DNA from: Gongronella butleri
Lineage: Eukaryota > Mucoromycota > Mucoromycetes > Mucorales > Cunninghamellaceae
DNA: 64,000 nt
Assembly: GCA_025201375.1 (NCBI GenBank)
Contig: JAIWZP010000005.1
Location: 124,001 to 188,000 of the forward strand
Reading direction: 5' to 3'
Below, piece after piece: positions 43,485 to 55,400 of this stretch. The notes beneath the pieces were generated by a model, which was given only the letters and a program-made list of their open reading frames with translations, ran no database searches and was not told the origin of the DNA. Both the position numbers and the translations under genes were made by a program. Positions within the stretch are counted from its first letter, which is position 1; every line of letters starts with the position of its first letter.

Positions 43485-45511
43485 ATGTCGACAAAACAGG
43501 TGTTGCTCACGCCGACAGAGACGGCAGAGACGCGCTGCGCTTTGAACCGCCTGCCGGACGAATTGCAGCTGCAAATTCTCAAATATATGACGGTGCAAGA
43601 GCTTTTAAAATTGACTGGGGTAAGGCCAAAAGAATGAGCCCGCACAGAGGGGGGATTGATTCATTGGCTCATTTATCAACCCGTTTATGCTTCTGATTTT
43701 TTTATGATGCAAGGTGTGTCGGAAATGGTGGCATCTCGTGTACGAGGGCAGCCTGTGGCAGGTCATTGATATCCAGCCTTATTACAAGGTCATTCCAGGC
43801 GAACAGCTGCTTAAAATGGCCATGTCTGCAGGGCCGTTCCTGAAAGAAGCAAGATTCAGGTGCGCATCACCAAAAAAAAAAAAAGAGAGCAATTGATTGT
43901 GAGAAACTGATTTTTTTTATTCGAATTAGAGGGTGCGTCCAGCTGACTGGTTATATGTTACGTGCATTGTCGGATTATTGCTATCATGTGGAGGTGCTGG
44001 ATCTGAAAGATTGTCGCGGACTCTCGACACCGAGCCTCGCGCGGTTCCTGTCAAAGGCGATCCGGGTGCAAGATTTGAATCTTTCCGGGCTGGAAAGCGT
44101 GAAGAATGCGACGATGGATGTCATTGGGCAATCGCTTCCTGCGCTGCGCAAGCTGAACGTGAGCTGGTGCAGGAACATCACCGGTCAGGGGATCCAAGCG
44201 CTCGTGCCGGCCTCCGATCGCCGTGGGTGCTGCAGATTGCAGATTCTCAAGCTGAATGGCTGCTCGCAAATTGACAGCGCGACCATGACTGCACTTGCCT
44301 TGCATATGCCCGATTTGCGCCAATTGTCGCTCGCCTCGTGCACAACCATCCACGATACCATCTTTACCTCGTTTTGCCAGGCATTGACAGCTGCAGAGCG
44401 CGCCGCACCCTCATCACCATCACCACTGGCGCTAGAATCATATCACCGAAGACGAACCAGTGCCTCGGACGTGCTCTTCGCGTCGTCATCGACATCGTCA
44501 TCATCATCGTCACCAACCACGCCCACACCACGACGCCATTTTACCGATGCATCGTCGATTTGGCAAGACATGCATAGGCAAGACGACAACATGATGGATG
44601 TCGATGGCGCATTTGTGGGGCCATTGACGCGTTACGTGGCCATGTCGCCGATTGTCTGTCTGCTGACACACGTGAATTTGTCGAATTGCGGGCGTCTGAC
44701 GAATCGTTCATTACATCAACTGGCGGAACACTGCCCATACATCTCGCATTTGGAATTGGCCGGTTGTAACGAAGTGTCGGATGAGGCGTTTCTCTTTGTC
44801 ACGCCGCGGTGGCCGTGCCTCGCGCACCTGGACGTCGAAGACAATGCCATCATCACACACCAGACCATCCGCGCCCTGGCCAATCATTCAGCCTCGCTAA
44901 AACATCTGTGCTTATCCAATTGCGTGCTTGTCAACGACGAAGCCATCTTGTTTTTGCTTTTACACGGCCAGGCTCGCAACAATTTGCAATACCTCGAATT
45001 GGACGGCACCGCCATCACCGATCACTGCCTCGATACCATCGCATCGTTCCTTGTCCAGCGCCACAAGCAAAGACAGGAACAAAGGCAGCAATTGCACGTG
45101 CAATTCCAACAACAACAACAACAGGCACAAATCACACCGCCACCTAGCCCGACATCTGATTTATCGTCGTTGTCATCATCACCAGCATTCCACTCGCCAA
45201 TGAGCGCGTCAATGGCATGCACCGCGCCTTATCCGCCAATGGCACCGCCATTGCTGCCCGATTACCCACACCTCACGATCGAGGTGCTCGATTGTGCACA
45301 TGTGACCGAGGTCGGCGTGCGAAAGGCCCAGGACAAGGCCGCCGCGCACCTGACCATCAAGAGCTTTTATTCATGGCGCGACGAGCAACGGCAATTGCAT
45401 ACCGCCAATAATACCGCCAATACCACTGCATCGCCCACCGCGCGTCGTTGGATCTCACCCACACCACGTGCGCGCCACGACGCGCGCAACCAAGGCTGTA
45501 TCATTCTCTGA
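43485..45511 (+). CDS. F-box and leucine-rich-repeat protein
   Basis: A substrate-recognition subunit of an SCF ubiquitin ligase. Exons 43485-43619, 43714-43859 and 43930-45511 join in frame to 620 aa. The F-box (~20-65) reads LNRLPDELQLQILKYM then LLKLTGVCRKWWHLVYEGSLW across the first splice. Amino-acid-type LRRs of the GRR1/FBXL class follow: VEVLDLKDCRGLS, VQDLNLSGLESVK, LRKLNVSWCRNITGQG, LQILKLNGCSQID, LRQLSLASCTTIHD, then after a ~90-residue Ser/Thr-rich insert, THVNLSNCGRLTN, ISHLELAGCNEVSD, LAHLDVEDNAIIT, LKHLCLSNCVLVND and LQYLELDGTAITD. The tail is Gln/Pro/Thr-rich. Target proteins are unknown. Confidence 0.9.
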
Positions 45512-45639
45512 TTTCTGTTCCTTTTTTTTTTTTTGTCGTGTCTCTCATCATATCCCAATAATGTCATTCAATGAAGGTCTGCTCTTTTTTTTTATTGTCT
45601 GAGACGCTAACGCGCTTACCCTTGAGATGCTATTTTGTT

Positions 45640-46500
45640 CAATTCATGTTTTCTGGCGCAAAAGACGTCAATCATCCTCAATTTTACGCATAAAGCGTGT
45701 AATGTCGCGAGATTGAACCAGTTGCTGGCCGAGAGAGCATGAGATCCTGGAAATGATGTCTCGGGCATCAACTGGTTCAAATCTGGGACCAGTTCAGCAA
45801 GTTCTACCAGAGATACATGATGAGTAATGGGGTTTACTGCTGATTTTTGCCTAAACTTGACAATTAATTGCCGTGCTCCCCTCCAAACACCTCTTGAAGT
45901 TGAAAACAATCAAGAAAAACCGAATTGGCCTCAACTTGCAGCTGCACAAATATCATTGGGGCGCACCACGCGCAAATCAAAATTTAGACGTGGCGCTCGA
46001 CGGCTGACGCGCTTTTTCACGCGTCGAAAAATGTATATGGTTTTGACACCGTTGCAAAACGTCCAAAAATCACTTTTTTCATGGATCAGCGGTAGCCAAA
46101 AACACGTCAAGGCATGCTCTTTCTAACGATGTAAGTTTCATCGAGATACAGGCACTTTTCGTTGAGATGACCTTGAGTCAAAATAACCATCTCAAACGCA
46201 TTTTACGCCATAACCAGCTTATGGACTCCTTTTTATTCTTTGATTAACATCCGTGAATACGAGGCATCTACAGTACCATGTGGTTGAATGGCGTTGCGAT
46301 CTGGCGACCAAAATTTCTCGTTTTTAAATGACGGACTGATCCCCTTGGGAAATCCGCAATTTTCGAAAGTCGTCTTTACTCGCCATCCTGCAGCCGCAGC
46401 GCCCTAAGGGTAGGCTCATTCGAACGAGTACGCATTGCATTACTGAGCGCAATGCATGGAAATCCTTTTTGATTGTAAAGTTGCTGACAAACAAGCAAAA
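45640..46500 (+). repeat. Dispersed repeat: fragment of satellite unit plus R2 copy
   Basis: At 45767-45810 a fragment of the 11.3-12.8 kb repeat family occurs. From ~45930 on, the order of blocks (ACGCGTCGAAAAATGTATATG, AATCACTTTTTTCATGGATC, TTTTCGTTGAGATGACCTTGA, ACCATGTGGTTGAATGGCGT, CATCCTGCAGCCGCAGCGCC) matches the repeats at 51.7 and 57 kb. No gene. This fills the space between the F-box and J-protein genes. Confidence 0.65.
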
Positions 46501-46855
46501 ACAATAAAAAAGCGCAAACTGCGATTTGCTTGCCACACACAGGCGATACAAGGATGAAACCAGTTGATTTAGAGAACGTCAAACATGGAAAATGCTATTG
46601 AATTAAAGCGTGTCAGTCAATTCACTGACAGATCGTGCCCAAAGCAGTGAAAAAACAGAAAAGGACACTCATTACTCGTTTGAGCCATCATTGACGTCGA
46701 GAAGCAACCTGAATATTTTATGGACACTGTCGAAGAACGCTATCTAGCAGCTGCCTCGATTGAAGGTTTCAGAGGTTGCAGGCTCTCGGGCCGGGATAAA
46801 TTAAAAAACAAGAAAAATGGGGATCAATATTGTACAAAAAGACGAGGATATGCAT

Positions 46856-47518
46856 CTAGGAAGATGAGGAGGGTGGGTGGAGCTGAGCATTGGCGGCGGC
46901 AGCGTCCTTGACGCGCTGTACACCCTGCTGATTGCCGAATTGGCGTGCGCGTGAGCGCGCTTGCGATAGATCTTGGACGGATTTATCGTGGTGCGCGTCG
47001 AGGGCGCGCAGCCATCGCGCGGCAAAGGGCGTGTAGACGAAATTGGTGATGGCGAGTGTGGTCATCAGACCAGACAACAGCCAAAACATGGCGGCATTGC
47101 TCATGTACCGCGTGTGCTGGTGCGACGACCAAACTCCGCCGCGATAAGTCACGTGGTCGTCGTCATTCTGCGCCTGCTTGGCGTAGGCAGCATGCCCGCT
47201 CTTGCCCGTGCGCGGTGTGCCCCACGGCGACGCATTGGCGGCGGGCGACGGCGACGACGCATGCGACGGCGAAGACGATGCGTCGTTCCAGCCAAAACCC
47301 GTCTCCAGGTATACTTTTCGCTGCCGCGGCTGCTTTAGAAACAGGTAGGCTTCTTGAACTTGTCTGAATTGCGTCTCAGACCCGCCACAGTCCGGGTGGT
47401 GTTGCTTTGCAAGCTTGATGTATTGTTGTTTAATTTCTTGGCTCGATGCCGTGCGTGGAAGCTGAAGAATCCGAAAAGGCCCGCCTCCTGTCGAGTAGCA
47501 TCGGCGCCACATTGTCAT
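46856..47518 (-). CDS. Mitochondrial-type J-domain protein
   Basis: A DnaJ-class co-chaperone that stimulates an Hsp70. A single-exon ORF of 220 aa. The J domain sits at ~14-72: FRILQLPRTASSQEIKQQYI then LAKQHHPDCGG with the invariant His-Pro-Asp, and VQEAYLFLKQPRQRKVYLE. The first residues (MTMWRRCYSTGG) are basic and acid-free, like a mitochondrial presequence. A single hydrophobic segment (MFWLLSGLMTTLAITNFVY, ~143-161) suggests an inner- or outer-membrane anchor. Between them lies a Ser/Pro-rich linker. The tail is charged. It resembles small mitochondrial type III J proteins, but I cannot name the orthologue. Confidence 0.85.
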   Translation of the reverse strand: MTMWRRCYSTGGGPFRILQLPRTASSQEIKQQYIKLAKQHHPDCGGSETQFRQVQEAYLFLKQPRQRKVYLETGFGWNDASSSPSHASSPSPAANASPWGTPRTGKSGHAAYAKQAQNDDDHVTYRGGVWSSHQHTRYMSNAAMFWLLSGLMTTLAITNFVYTPFAARWLRALDAHHDKSVQDLSQARSRARQFGNQQGVQRVKDAAAANAQLHPPSSSS

Positions 47519-47774
47519 AAATATAAAAAAAAAAGCGTAAAGAAAAAAAAAGGCAAAAGGAGGTCGAGACAGCCCATTTGGATGACGAAAATGAAAAAAT
47601 GGCCAGGATCTCTCATAAAAATGTGCTCCTACTTTGATTCGCGCGTTTTTAAATCCCGCTCACCGGTTCGATTTTTTCCATAAAAGAGGGGGAGATCAGC
47701 CCCTTGATTTGCTTCGACTTTCTTTTCCTCCTTTTTTCCATTCTTTTTGTTCTTTATAACACGTTTTCCTCGGT

Positions 47775-48965
47775 ATGCCTCCCAACACAGCGCTCGTCTC
47801 CCAGCCTACAGACACATTGGATGCCAAGAAAGAAAGCTGGGTGGACCAAGTCATCAACACGACTCGTTTTATTGATATTGAGGTCGCCTCGACTGATCTG
47901 TTTGAAGGTGCCTGGAAAGTCGTCAAGGCTATTTTCCCCACCTGGAAAAAGGACCAGGTCAAGTTTGTCCAGTGCAAGGACGGTATCACCAACCAATGTA
48001 AGCAAACGAGACTGAAAAATTGCCAAGAGAAAAAAAAAAGGCGTCACTGTCGCAGATGTTCTTGCTGAAACGTGGGGTTTTCGTGCCATTCATTTTTTTC
48101 CTTTGTGCAGTGGTGCGAGTGACCGAGGCGACAACGAACCTGTCAGTGCTCGTGCGAGCGTATGGACGCGGATCGGAGCGCATCATCGATCGTCGCCAAG
48201 AGATCATTGTAAGAATGCAGCTTTTTTTGGATGTTTCGACGAATTGACCACCTTTTTTTTCATGAAACAGAACCTGATCACATTATCACAAAAGGGTCTT
48301 GCGCCGCCTCTGTACGCCCGATTCCGAAACGGCTTGGTGTATGGCTTTATTGAGGGCCGAGTGTCGCATGTGGATGATCTGGGCAATCCCAAGATGGCTC
48401 AATGGATTGCGCATCGCCTTGCCCAGTGGCACAAAGTCGAGCTGCCCAGTTCGTCGGATCAGCCCACGTCTCGTGATCAGAAACTCTGGAAAACCATGCG
48501 TGCTTGGCTCTATCAAGGTAAAAAAAAAAAAGAAGAGAAAAAAAGGGCATTGGACGCGTTGCGACTCATCTTTTTTTTTTTTTTTTTTTGGACAGTCCCC
48601 GAGCGCTACCAAGATGCCAAGACGCAGGCCACCTTTGAAAAACGCTTCGACATGAAGTATATCTCGGATGAGGTAGGGGAAAAAGATAGAAAAAGCAAGC
48701 TTGTGCGACGTTTTGCCATCACGTGGTTGCAGGCACACTTTTTTTTCTTTCTTTTTCGCTTTCTTTGCTCACTCCGTCTTTGTTTTATCTTTTTTTGCCA
48801 TTTGCCAGTTGGAAACCCTGATCAAGCACCTGGAGAAGCTGGAGCCGCAAATTGTCTTTTCGCATAATGATCTTTTGTATGGAAACATCATTTTTGACGA
48901 CGAAAAGGGTAAGACTTGGGTCAGGTGCTTGGCACGTGATCATGGATTGATCCCACATGGTATCA

Positions 48966-48997
<32 letters not shown>

Positions 48998-49380
48998 ACA
49001 TAGAGGAAGCGAATTTCATTGATTACGAGTATGGCTGCTATGCTTTCCGCGGCTTTGACATTGGCAATCATTTCAATGAGCATTGCGGCTTCGAATGCGA
49101 TTATTCCAAGTATCCGTCGCCCGAATTCCAGCGTCAGTGGATTGAGTGGTATCTGACGGCCGCCAATGAGGATGGCGCTGCACCCACCACCAAGGAAATC
49201 GACGCATTGTACAATGAGGTTGACGGGTTTTCGCTGGCATCGCACTATTATTGGGGTTTGTGGGCCATGGTGCAGGCAATGGTCTCCGACATTGACTTTG
49301 ACTACATGGAATATGCTGTCATGCGCTTTGACGAGTATGAAAGGAGAAAGGAACAGGTGCTTGCTGCTCTCGACATCTAA
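47775..49380 (+). CDS. EKI1: Ethanolamine kinase
   Basis: Phosphorylates ethanolamine (and perhaps choline), the first step of the CDP-ethanolamine route to phosphatidylethanolamine, in the cytosol. Six exons join in frame to 373 aa: 47775-47997, 48111-48208, 48271-48517, 48596-48672, 48809-48908, 49004-49380. Landmarks are the N-lobe LVRVTEATTNLSVLVRAYGR, IDRRQEI, the Brenner motif FSHNDLLYGNIIFDD with catalytic Asp, and the choline-kinase motif FIDYEYGCYAFRGFDIGNHF followed by NEHCGFECDYSKYPS. HYYWGLWAMVQA near the end favours ethanolamine kinase over choline kinase. Several introns show A-tract-after-donor and T-tract-before-acceptor; intron 3 (48518-48595) is the clearest. No membrane segment. 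Confidence 0.94.
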
Positions 49381-49589
49381 TCCTGCCTCACTACCCCAAT
49401 CCCCAAACCCTTGAAGTCTCTTATATATCCTTTTTTTTTTTGTTGTTTTGCCATTGATTTAGAAAAAAAATAAAGCCCGATGATTTTTATTATGCAAAAA
49501 CAAGTGTAAAATGTAAAAATGGGGCTAGAAAAAAGACGAGATGCCAAGCACATTGCACGATGATACGCGCTTTTTTTTTTTTTTTTTTT

Positions 49590-50559
49590 TTACGTGTGCT
49601 TCCACTTGATGGAGATGCTGCCGTGGCTGAATTGACCAATCTTTTCAAAAGCAGCGGGGCTCATGTCAATATCGCCTTCATTGCAGCTGTCGCAGGCATC
49701 AACAATCGTGGCCTCGACGGATTTGCCCGTGGGGCCCGTGACAAAGACTTTTTTGCCGCAATTGGGATTCGACGCGTCCTTTGCGCCGAATTGCTTGGTG
49801 TTGAGGGCGGCGACCAGGTCATTATTGGCCACCTTGGACTGGCACGCGTTGGAGCGCGCCTCGACGTCGTAGTACGTGCCCTTGCCGGTCATGGTGCCAT
49901 CGCCAGGGTCGACGGCGCTCGTCATGCGGATGTTGCGCGTGATGTCAAAATCCTCGTCGTGGTACCCACGATCCACGTACACGGTGCCCTTGAGCATCGG
50001 CGCCGTCCAGTCAATGCCGCCATTGCGATTGTACGACACGGGGTCGCCATCAGACCCGGCCGGCACCGCCATGCGACCGCGTCGCGACGAACCGTAACCA
50101 TCGCCAACATCAAAATAGCTCACACCGCGCGAATACGTGCGACGCGACCCGCCATAATACGCATCGTCATCATATGCAGCGCCATATCGGTCGGCAAAGT
50201 TGCGCGACCGACTAAAATCATACCCGCCAGCCATGTTGCGGTTCTCGGGCTGCCAAATCCCTGCCGTGGAGCCGTCGCGACCGCGGTACGACTTGGAAGG
50301 ACCATAGTCATCTGATCCAAAAAAAACACGTCAATGGCTCCAATTCCTCTGTTTCTCTGTTTCTCTCTCTCTTTTTTTTTTTTTTTTTTTTTCCTCTTTG
50401 CTTGCCTTGAGTCTGAGCAGCGCGCGCAGCCATGGCCAATTTACGCGCTTGGCTGGGATGGTGGTGCAAAAACATGTCATTGAGCTCCTTGGGAACGCCA
50501 TTGCCAGAGACAATCATGGCCAGAGGCGCGAGCAAAGCAAATAAAAGTGTCGATCTCAT
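49590..50559 (-). CDS. Secreted double-psi beta-barrel (expansin/barwin-like) protein
   Basis: A secreted protein related to expansin and barwin domains, often acting on or binding cell walls. Exons 50406-50559 and 49590-50311 join in frame to 291 aa. A signal peptide is clear (MRSTLLFALLAPLAMIVSGNG). A ~120-residue linker is rich in Tyr, Gly, Arg and Ser (YGGSRRTYSRGV, GYGSSRRGRMAVP). The C-terminal barrel (~180-290) has GKGTYYDVEARSNACQSK, LVAALNTKQFGAKD, NCGKKVFVTGP, VEATIVDACDSCNEGDIDMS and the end FEKIGQFSHGSISIKW, all typical. Four cysteines can form two bonds. The intron (50312-50405) begins with GC (GCAAGC), the second such donor here. No catalytic site is implied. Confidence 0.88.
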
Positions 50560-51329
50560 TTGTAAAAAAGAGCAATTAGGAAGAAATGAAATGCAAAAAA
50601 GAAAAAATGGAGGATGAGGAGTGATCGACGAAAAAAAAAGCGCACCCATCCCCTATTAAAAAAAAGATCGAAGGGTAAGCCTTGCGGAACGTGGGTTGGC
50701 AACGCCCGCAGTTGGCACACTCCGCCGCAGCGGGTGTCGTCAATGGCCCGTGTCTCAAATGGCGCCAGGGGATTTTTTCTGCTTTCCTCGCCTTCCCCCC
50801 TGATTTATCCATTCCCTCACAATAATGCAAAACGAATGAGGCAACACTAGAGCCTAATGCGTGCTAAAGGAGTGTCTTTTCACCAGTCCACGGTCAATTG
50901 GCAGCATTTTTTATGCGAAATGGGGGGTTTTGCGGCTTTTGCAGAAGAAAAGTGCCACGCGAGCGGGCTCTGAATTAAGACCACAGTGCAGCACTGAGGC
51001 GTAAAAAATAAGCGGAAGCAGACCTGGCACAAACAAGCGCAAACTGGTGTGCAAAATGCACTATGGGGCGAGACTTTTGGGTTTCGAGTGTAAAATATTT
51101 TGCAGTGATTCAAGCGCTGTCAAACTCTGTGCAGTGCTTTCGCGACCCAACAAGCGTCACTGTACAAAAATTTGGGCCATTTCAACAAGTTCCCAACGAG
51201 GACTTCCAATATCCTTCATGTTTACGAGCAAACCCATGTCTCTCATCGAATCAGGCATTGCGATGCCCCAAATGCGTCCCAGTGTGAAATGGCAGCCTAG
51301 AAACCGTAGAAAAAACAAATAGGACCCAG
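50560..51329. other. Intergenic, probable promoter then repeat border
   Basis: Purine-rich leader DNA of the barrel-protein gene, then DNA without recognisable genes leading into a repeat copy. Parts near 51.06-51.30 kb may belong to the same repeat but have no clear partner. Confidence 0.4.
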
Positions 51330-52080
51330 CTTGCTGCCATCGGGGGTGAGCAACAGACAAATCGAAATTTAGTAGTGGTGAGCCTCCAAAACCAAATTCG
51401 CAAAAATGGGTCTTCCAATTCCACCAAACTTGCACACAAGAGGATACGCGTGGAGAAACCACGAAAAGTGTCAAAAAAGAGTAGGATCGGCCTGCTGGTT
51501 GATGAGCAATTCGCGATTTGAGATTTAATTTCAACCGCGAATTACACGGGAAAAATGCAATCGCCAACCCGCACCCGACGCGTCTACTAGCAAGTTAGGC
51601 AACATATACATGGATTTGATTAAGAACAGGCGCGTGTATCTCGATGCTTGACGCGCTTTATCACGCATCGAAAATTGTCTATGTTTTTGAAACCGTGTCA
51701 ACAGTGCCAAAAATTCACTTTTTTCTTGGATCATCGATGTCCAGGTACGCAGCGAGCCAGTCTCCTTCTGATGGTATGTGTTTCTCGGAGATGCAGCACT
51801 TTTCGTCGAGTTGTCCTTGATCCGAAAAAATGACCTCAAACGCATTTTACGCCACAACTAGCCAATGGACCCCAGGTTTTTACTTGATTACCATCGGTGA
51901 ATGATGGCCGTATACCATGTGGTTGAATGGCGTGGCGATCCGAGGACCTAAATTTGGCACGTTTCAAATCCTCGACTGCACCCCTTGGAAATTCTGCGAT
52001 TTTGATAGTCGTCGTTGCGCGGATTATAATGGGCGCAGCGCCTCAAGAGTAAGCTCATTGAAACCGTGAAGCGTGGCAAT
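51330..52080 (+). repeat. Dispersed repeat family R2, full-looking copy
   Basis: About 750 bp matching the copy at 56640-57310 block by block: GCAAAAATGGGTCTTCCAATT, AAAAAAGAGT, GCCTGCTGGTTGATGAGCAATTC, GAACAGGCGCGTG, TTTTTCTTGGATCATCGATG, CGCATTTTACGCCAC, GGACCCCAGGTTTTTA and GCGATCCGAGGACCTAAA. No ORF and no clear terminal repeats. Confidence 0.7.
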
Positions 52081-52475
52081 AGCTGGTGAATTAGATATAT
52101 TTGCTAGTTGAACGTGATCTCTTGGTGAAATGATCAAAAAACGATCTTTCAAGCTCAAAATGCAAATTCTCGGAAACCATGTGATGGATCGTCATTTTTT
52201 ATTGTACACTACGCAGCTTTTGTAGTTGATAACGGAAGGTTATGCGGGAACCTCGGCACAATATTGCAAGCATTGTTGTGTAAAGTGCATTAAAATGCCA
52301 ATACGCGTCCATTTGAGATTGCTCACTTTTAGTCATGCAATTTGGAGGTTAATCGTCGCGCACTGCAATGCGTCAAGGGCGACAAAGACCCTGTCCCAAA
52401 CTTTTTTTTCTTTTTTCAGGACAAGGCGCAATTACAAATGAAAAAAAAAGAATTTTATTATGTACAAGAGAAGAG
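52081..52475. other. Intergenic, 3' flank of GCP5
   Basis: An AT-rich spacer; no gene. AATAAA-type signals for the gene on the minus strand are present as TTTATTAT near 52454. Confidence 0.4.
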
Positions 52476-55400
52476 CTACTGGCTGAGAGAGACGGCGAGC
52501 ACCTGGAACCAGGCGAGACCGCCGCGGTTGCCCATGATGGCCACGCTTGTGGCGATAAAGTCGCTCGTGCGAGCAAAGTCGTCGGCAATCGGTGCCACTG
52601 CCGACTCAATGCTGATGTCCAAGGTATGATTTGTTTCAAACAGACCAGCCACGCGCTCAGCCAGGTCCATGATGCGCAGCACTGCTTTTTTGATTGGGAG
52701 CGACTATAAGAAAGAAAACGCATGAGAGATGCCCGCCTTTTTGCGCGTCCTTTGTCAATTTTACCTTGTCATTAAGCAAGCACTTGTCAATGAGATTGTC
52801 GAGGTATTGGCGGTGCATGGCAATCATGTCATCCAAGCTTGTGACGCTCATCAATTGGCTTTGGAGTCGCTGCGTGTCGGCATCCAGAATCTGAGGAAGC
52901 GCAATTTTAGTATTGTTTTTTTTTTTCTTTAGGACAATTTTTCTTACTGTGATCATTGCATAGCGCCAAAGCGCATTGATGTACCAGATGAGACGCATGC
53001 GCAACGTGTACAGTGGTGTTAATGGGTCGTTGCCGGCCGTCCTGGGGCGCGTGAGCCGCACCTTGTTCTCGAGGGCGTACTTGGCGCGCTTCAATCGCAG
53101 CAAAAAGTGCAAAATGTTTTGATACGATGTCAAGTCGCGTGTTTGAATAAAGTAATGCATCGGTGCCGGCACCTTGATCACGCAAAAAAAAAAAAAAAAA
53201 AAAAAAAAAAACAATCAACAAATGCCATTCTGCTAATTTTTTTTTTTCCATTTTTTTTACCTCGTAGTTAACGTGCAGGTGGCTCAATTGTGAAACGAGC
53301 GATTCAGCGGGATCGGACATGCGGCAGAACGTGTTTGTATCCATGCGCAACGTGAATCTGTGGAGGTGCGATTGTGTCCGTGTCGGCAAGGCGGCGCACG
53401 CGTCCACAAATGCCTGGTTGAGAAAGCTGGTGTCGTACCAGTGCGTGCCCTTGGTATCCATGGTGCAAAACACGTGCGTGGTGAACGTGTGCATGATTTC
53501 CGAGTGCAGCATCAGGTACACGGAGCCCAATGCGTGCAATTGTTGCATGAATCCACCCTGCAATTGCTGTGCAGCCTCGGCAATCGTCGGGAGCGCCTTT
53601 TTGGCTGGTGGACGCAGCAGAAGCGAGAGCAGATGCCGTGTCGCGTTGTCGAAATGCTCTTGAATGTATGTGTCCAGGCACGTCGCAAGGTCGCACTCCA
53701 TCAGCGAGCTCGCATCGCGTGTTTCTGAGATTGGATCTTGATTGTTGTCTTCCGCGCCCATTTTGCTCGTTGTTGATGGCTGAATGTCATGGCTAGAAGC
53801 CAGCAGCGCAAGGAGCACATTGTCGCTTTCTGGAAGATCTGCAGAAACGTCCTCCATGGTGTCATCACCGCCAATTCCACCCAATTTCTCATCTTCTTCC
53901 GTCGTAGAAAAGTGCAGCGCATGTGATGGAAAGCCGTCTTGGATACAATTCATGAGCGTCTTGCCCGGGGTGAAGATCGGCTCCTGGGATTGCATTTTTT
54001 TTTAAAAAAAAATTATGAGGAACGTGCATTTTTTTCGTTTTTATTCCATATTTACCTGTTCCAGTGCCTGACAGAGCACAACGGCTTTGCCAACATACAG
54101 GATTTTTTGCACAAAGCTTGGCGCGAAGAGGGGGCATGTGTCCACACCGTGATCCAGTCCGCCTAAAACATGGCCATCTTCCCAATATCGCTCATCCGAT
54201 GGCAAAATGTCTGCATTTCTGGTAAAAAAAAAACAATATGTAGTGAGCGGCATTGTCGATCACTCGCTTTCTTTACCTGGCGACAAGAAATTCGTGCGCA
54301 TAGTCGTCGGCGAGAGATCCGTGGTATATCCAGCGGTCGAGCATGCGAGCAAGTGGCAGCAGTGTCAGTTTGAATACATCGAGCATCAGATTGGCAATGG
54401 CCTGCGAGCCGGTCTGGTTGGCATCCACCGTCTGCTTAAAGAGCGTGCACAGCAGAAACGATGCCATTGTGCGCGCACTCGTGCTGGATGCGTTCGTCGA
54501 GACTGTAAAAAAGATAAAAAAGAAAAAACGCATGAGAACTCATGTTGCTTCTCCCCTTTTGCGTGCCTACCAAGGCGAGAACATTGCATCAAAGTCATAT
54601 ACAAGGCGCGAAAGTGGGCCAATGGGCGTGTGAGAGTGTCTTGGAGGCGCAGCAAGGAGATGATGTTGTCTATGCAAAATAATAATAGGTATGTAAGTGT
54701 TTTTTTTTTTCGGCATCCCTCAGGCGCTTTACCTGTGGAAGCGCGATATTTGTGTTCTAGTGATGCTAGATAGGCATCAAACAGCTGCAGATGGTGAGCG
54801 ACCGCCACAAGAAATGCCTGAAATGTTTGGCCATTGCGCCGCACAAAAACAGATCGACTAGTGTGCCGCCGCAGCTTGTAAATCATCGACCCGTGCGACG
54901 CAAACGCCTGCATGATGCGTCGAAAAGCCGCATCACTCAAGTGTCGCACCGCATACTCATCGCCAAACTGTAAAAAAAATTAAAAAAAAAATCATTATCC
55001 ACTGCGTGTTTTTTTCATTTTTTTCTCTGTTTTACTTGATACATGGCCTGTGACAGCTGCTGGCCTTGATGGCGCTTGAAAAGGACACAATCGTAGCCGC
55101 GCATCATGCAGAGAACCTCGTGCACCGCGTCCAATTCGGTGATGTGCTTCTTTTTGCGCCCAACAACATATCCAGTGTCATAGAGCCCTGTATCTACATT
55201 CATTAAAAAGAGAGAAAAAGCAAGAAAAATGCGTTCAGATCGACAATTGAGAAGAATTCGCGTCTGTTGGGTGAACTCACTAAGCGATTGATGGTCTTGC
55301 AGCAAATTTTCACTTGCTTTGGGAGATTTGGACCGTGATTGCTGCGGCGGCGATGTGCTTAGGCTGCTGTTCTGGACGTGCCAATATTGCCGTTTCTTTA

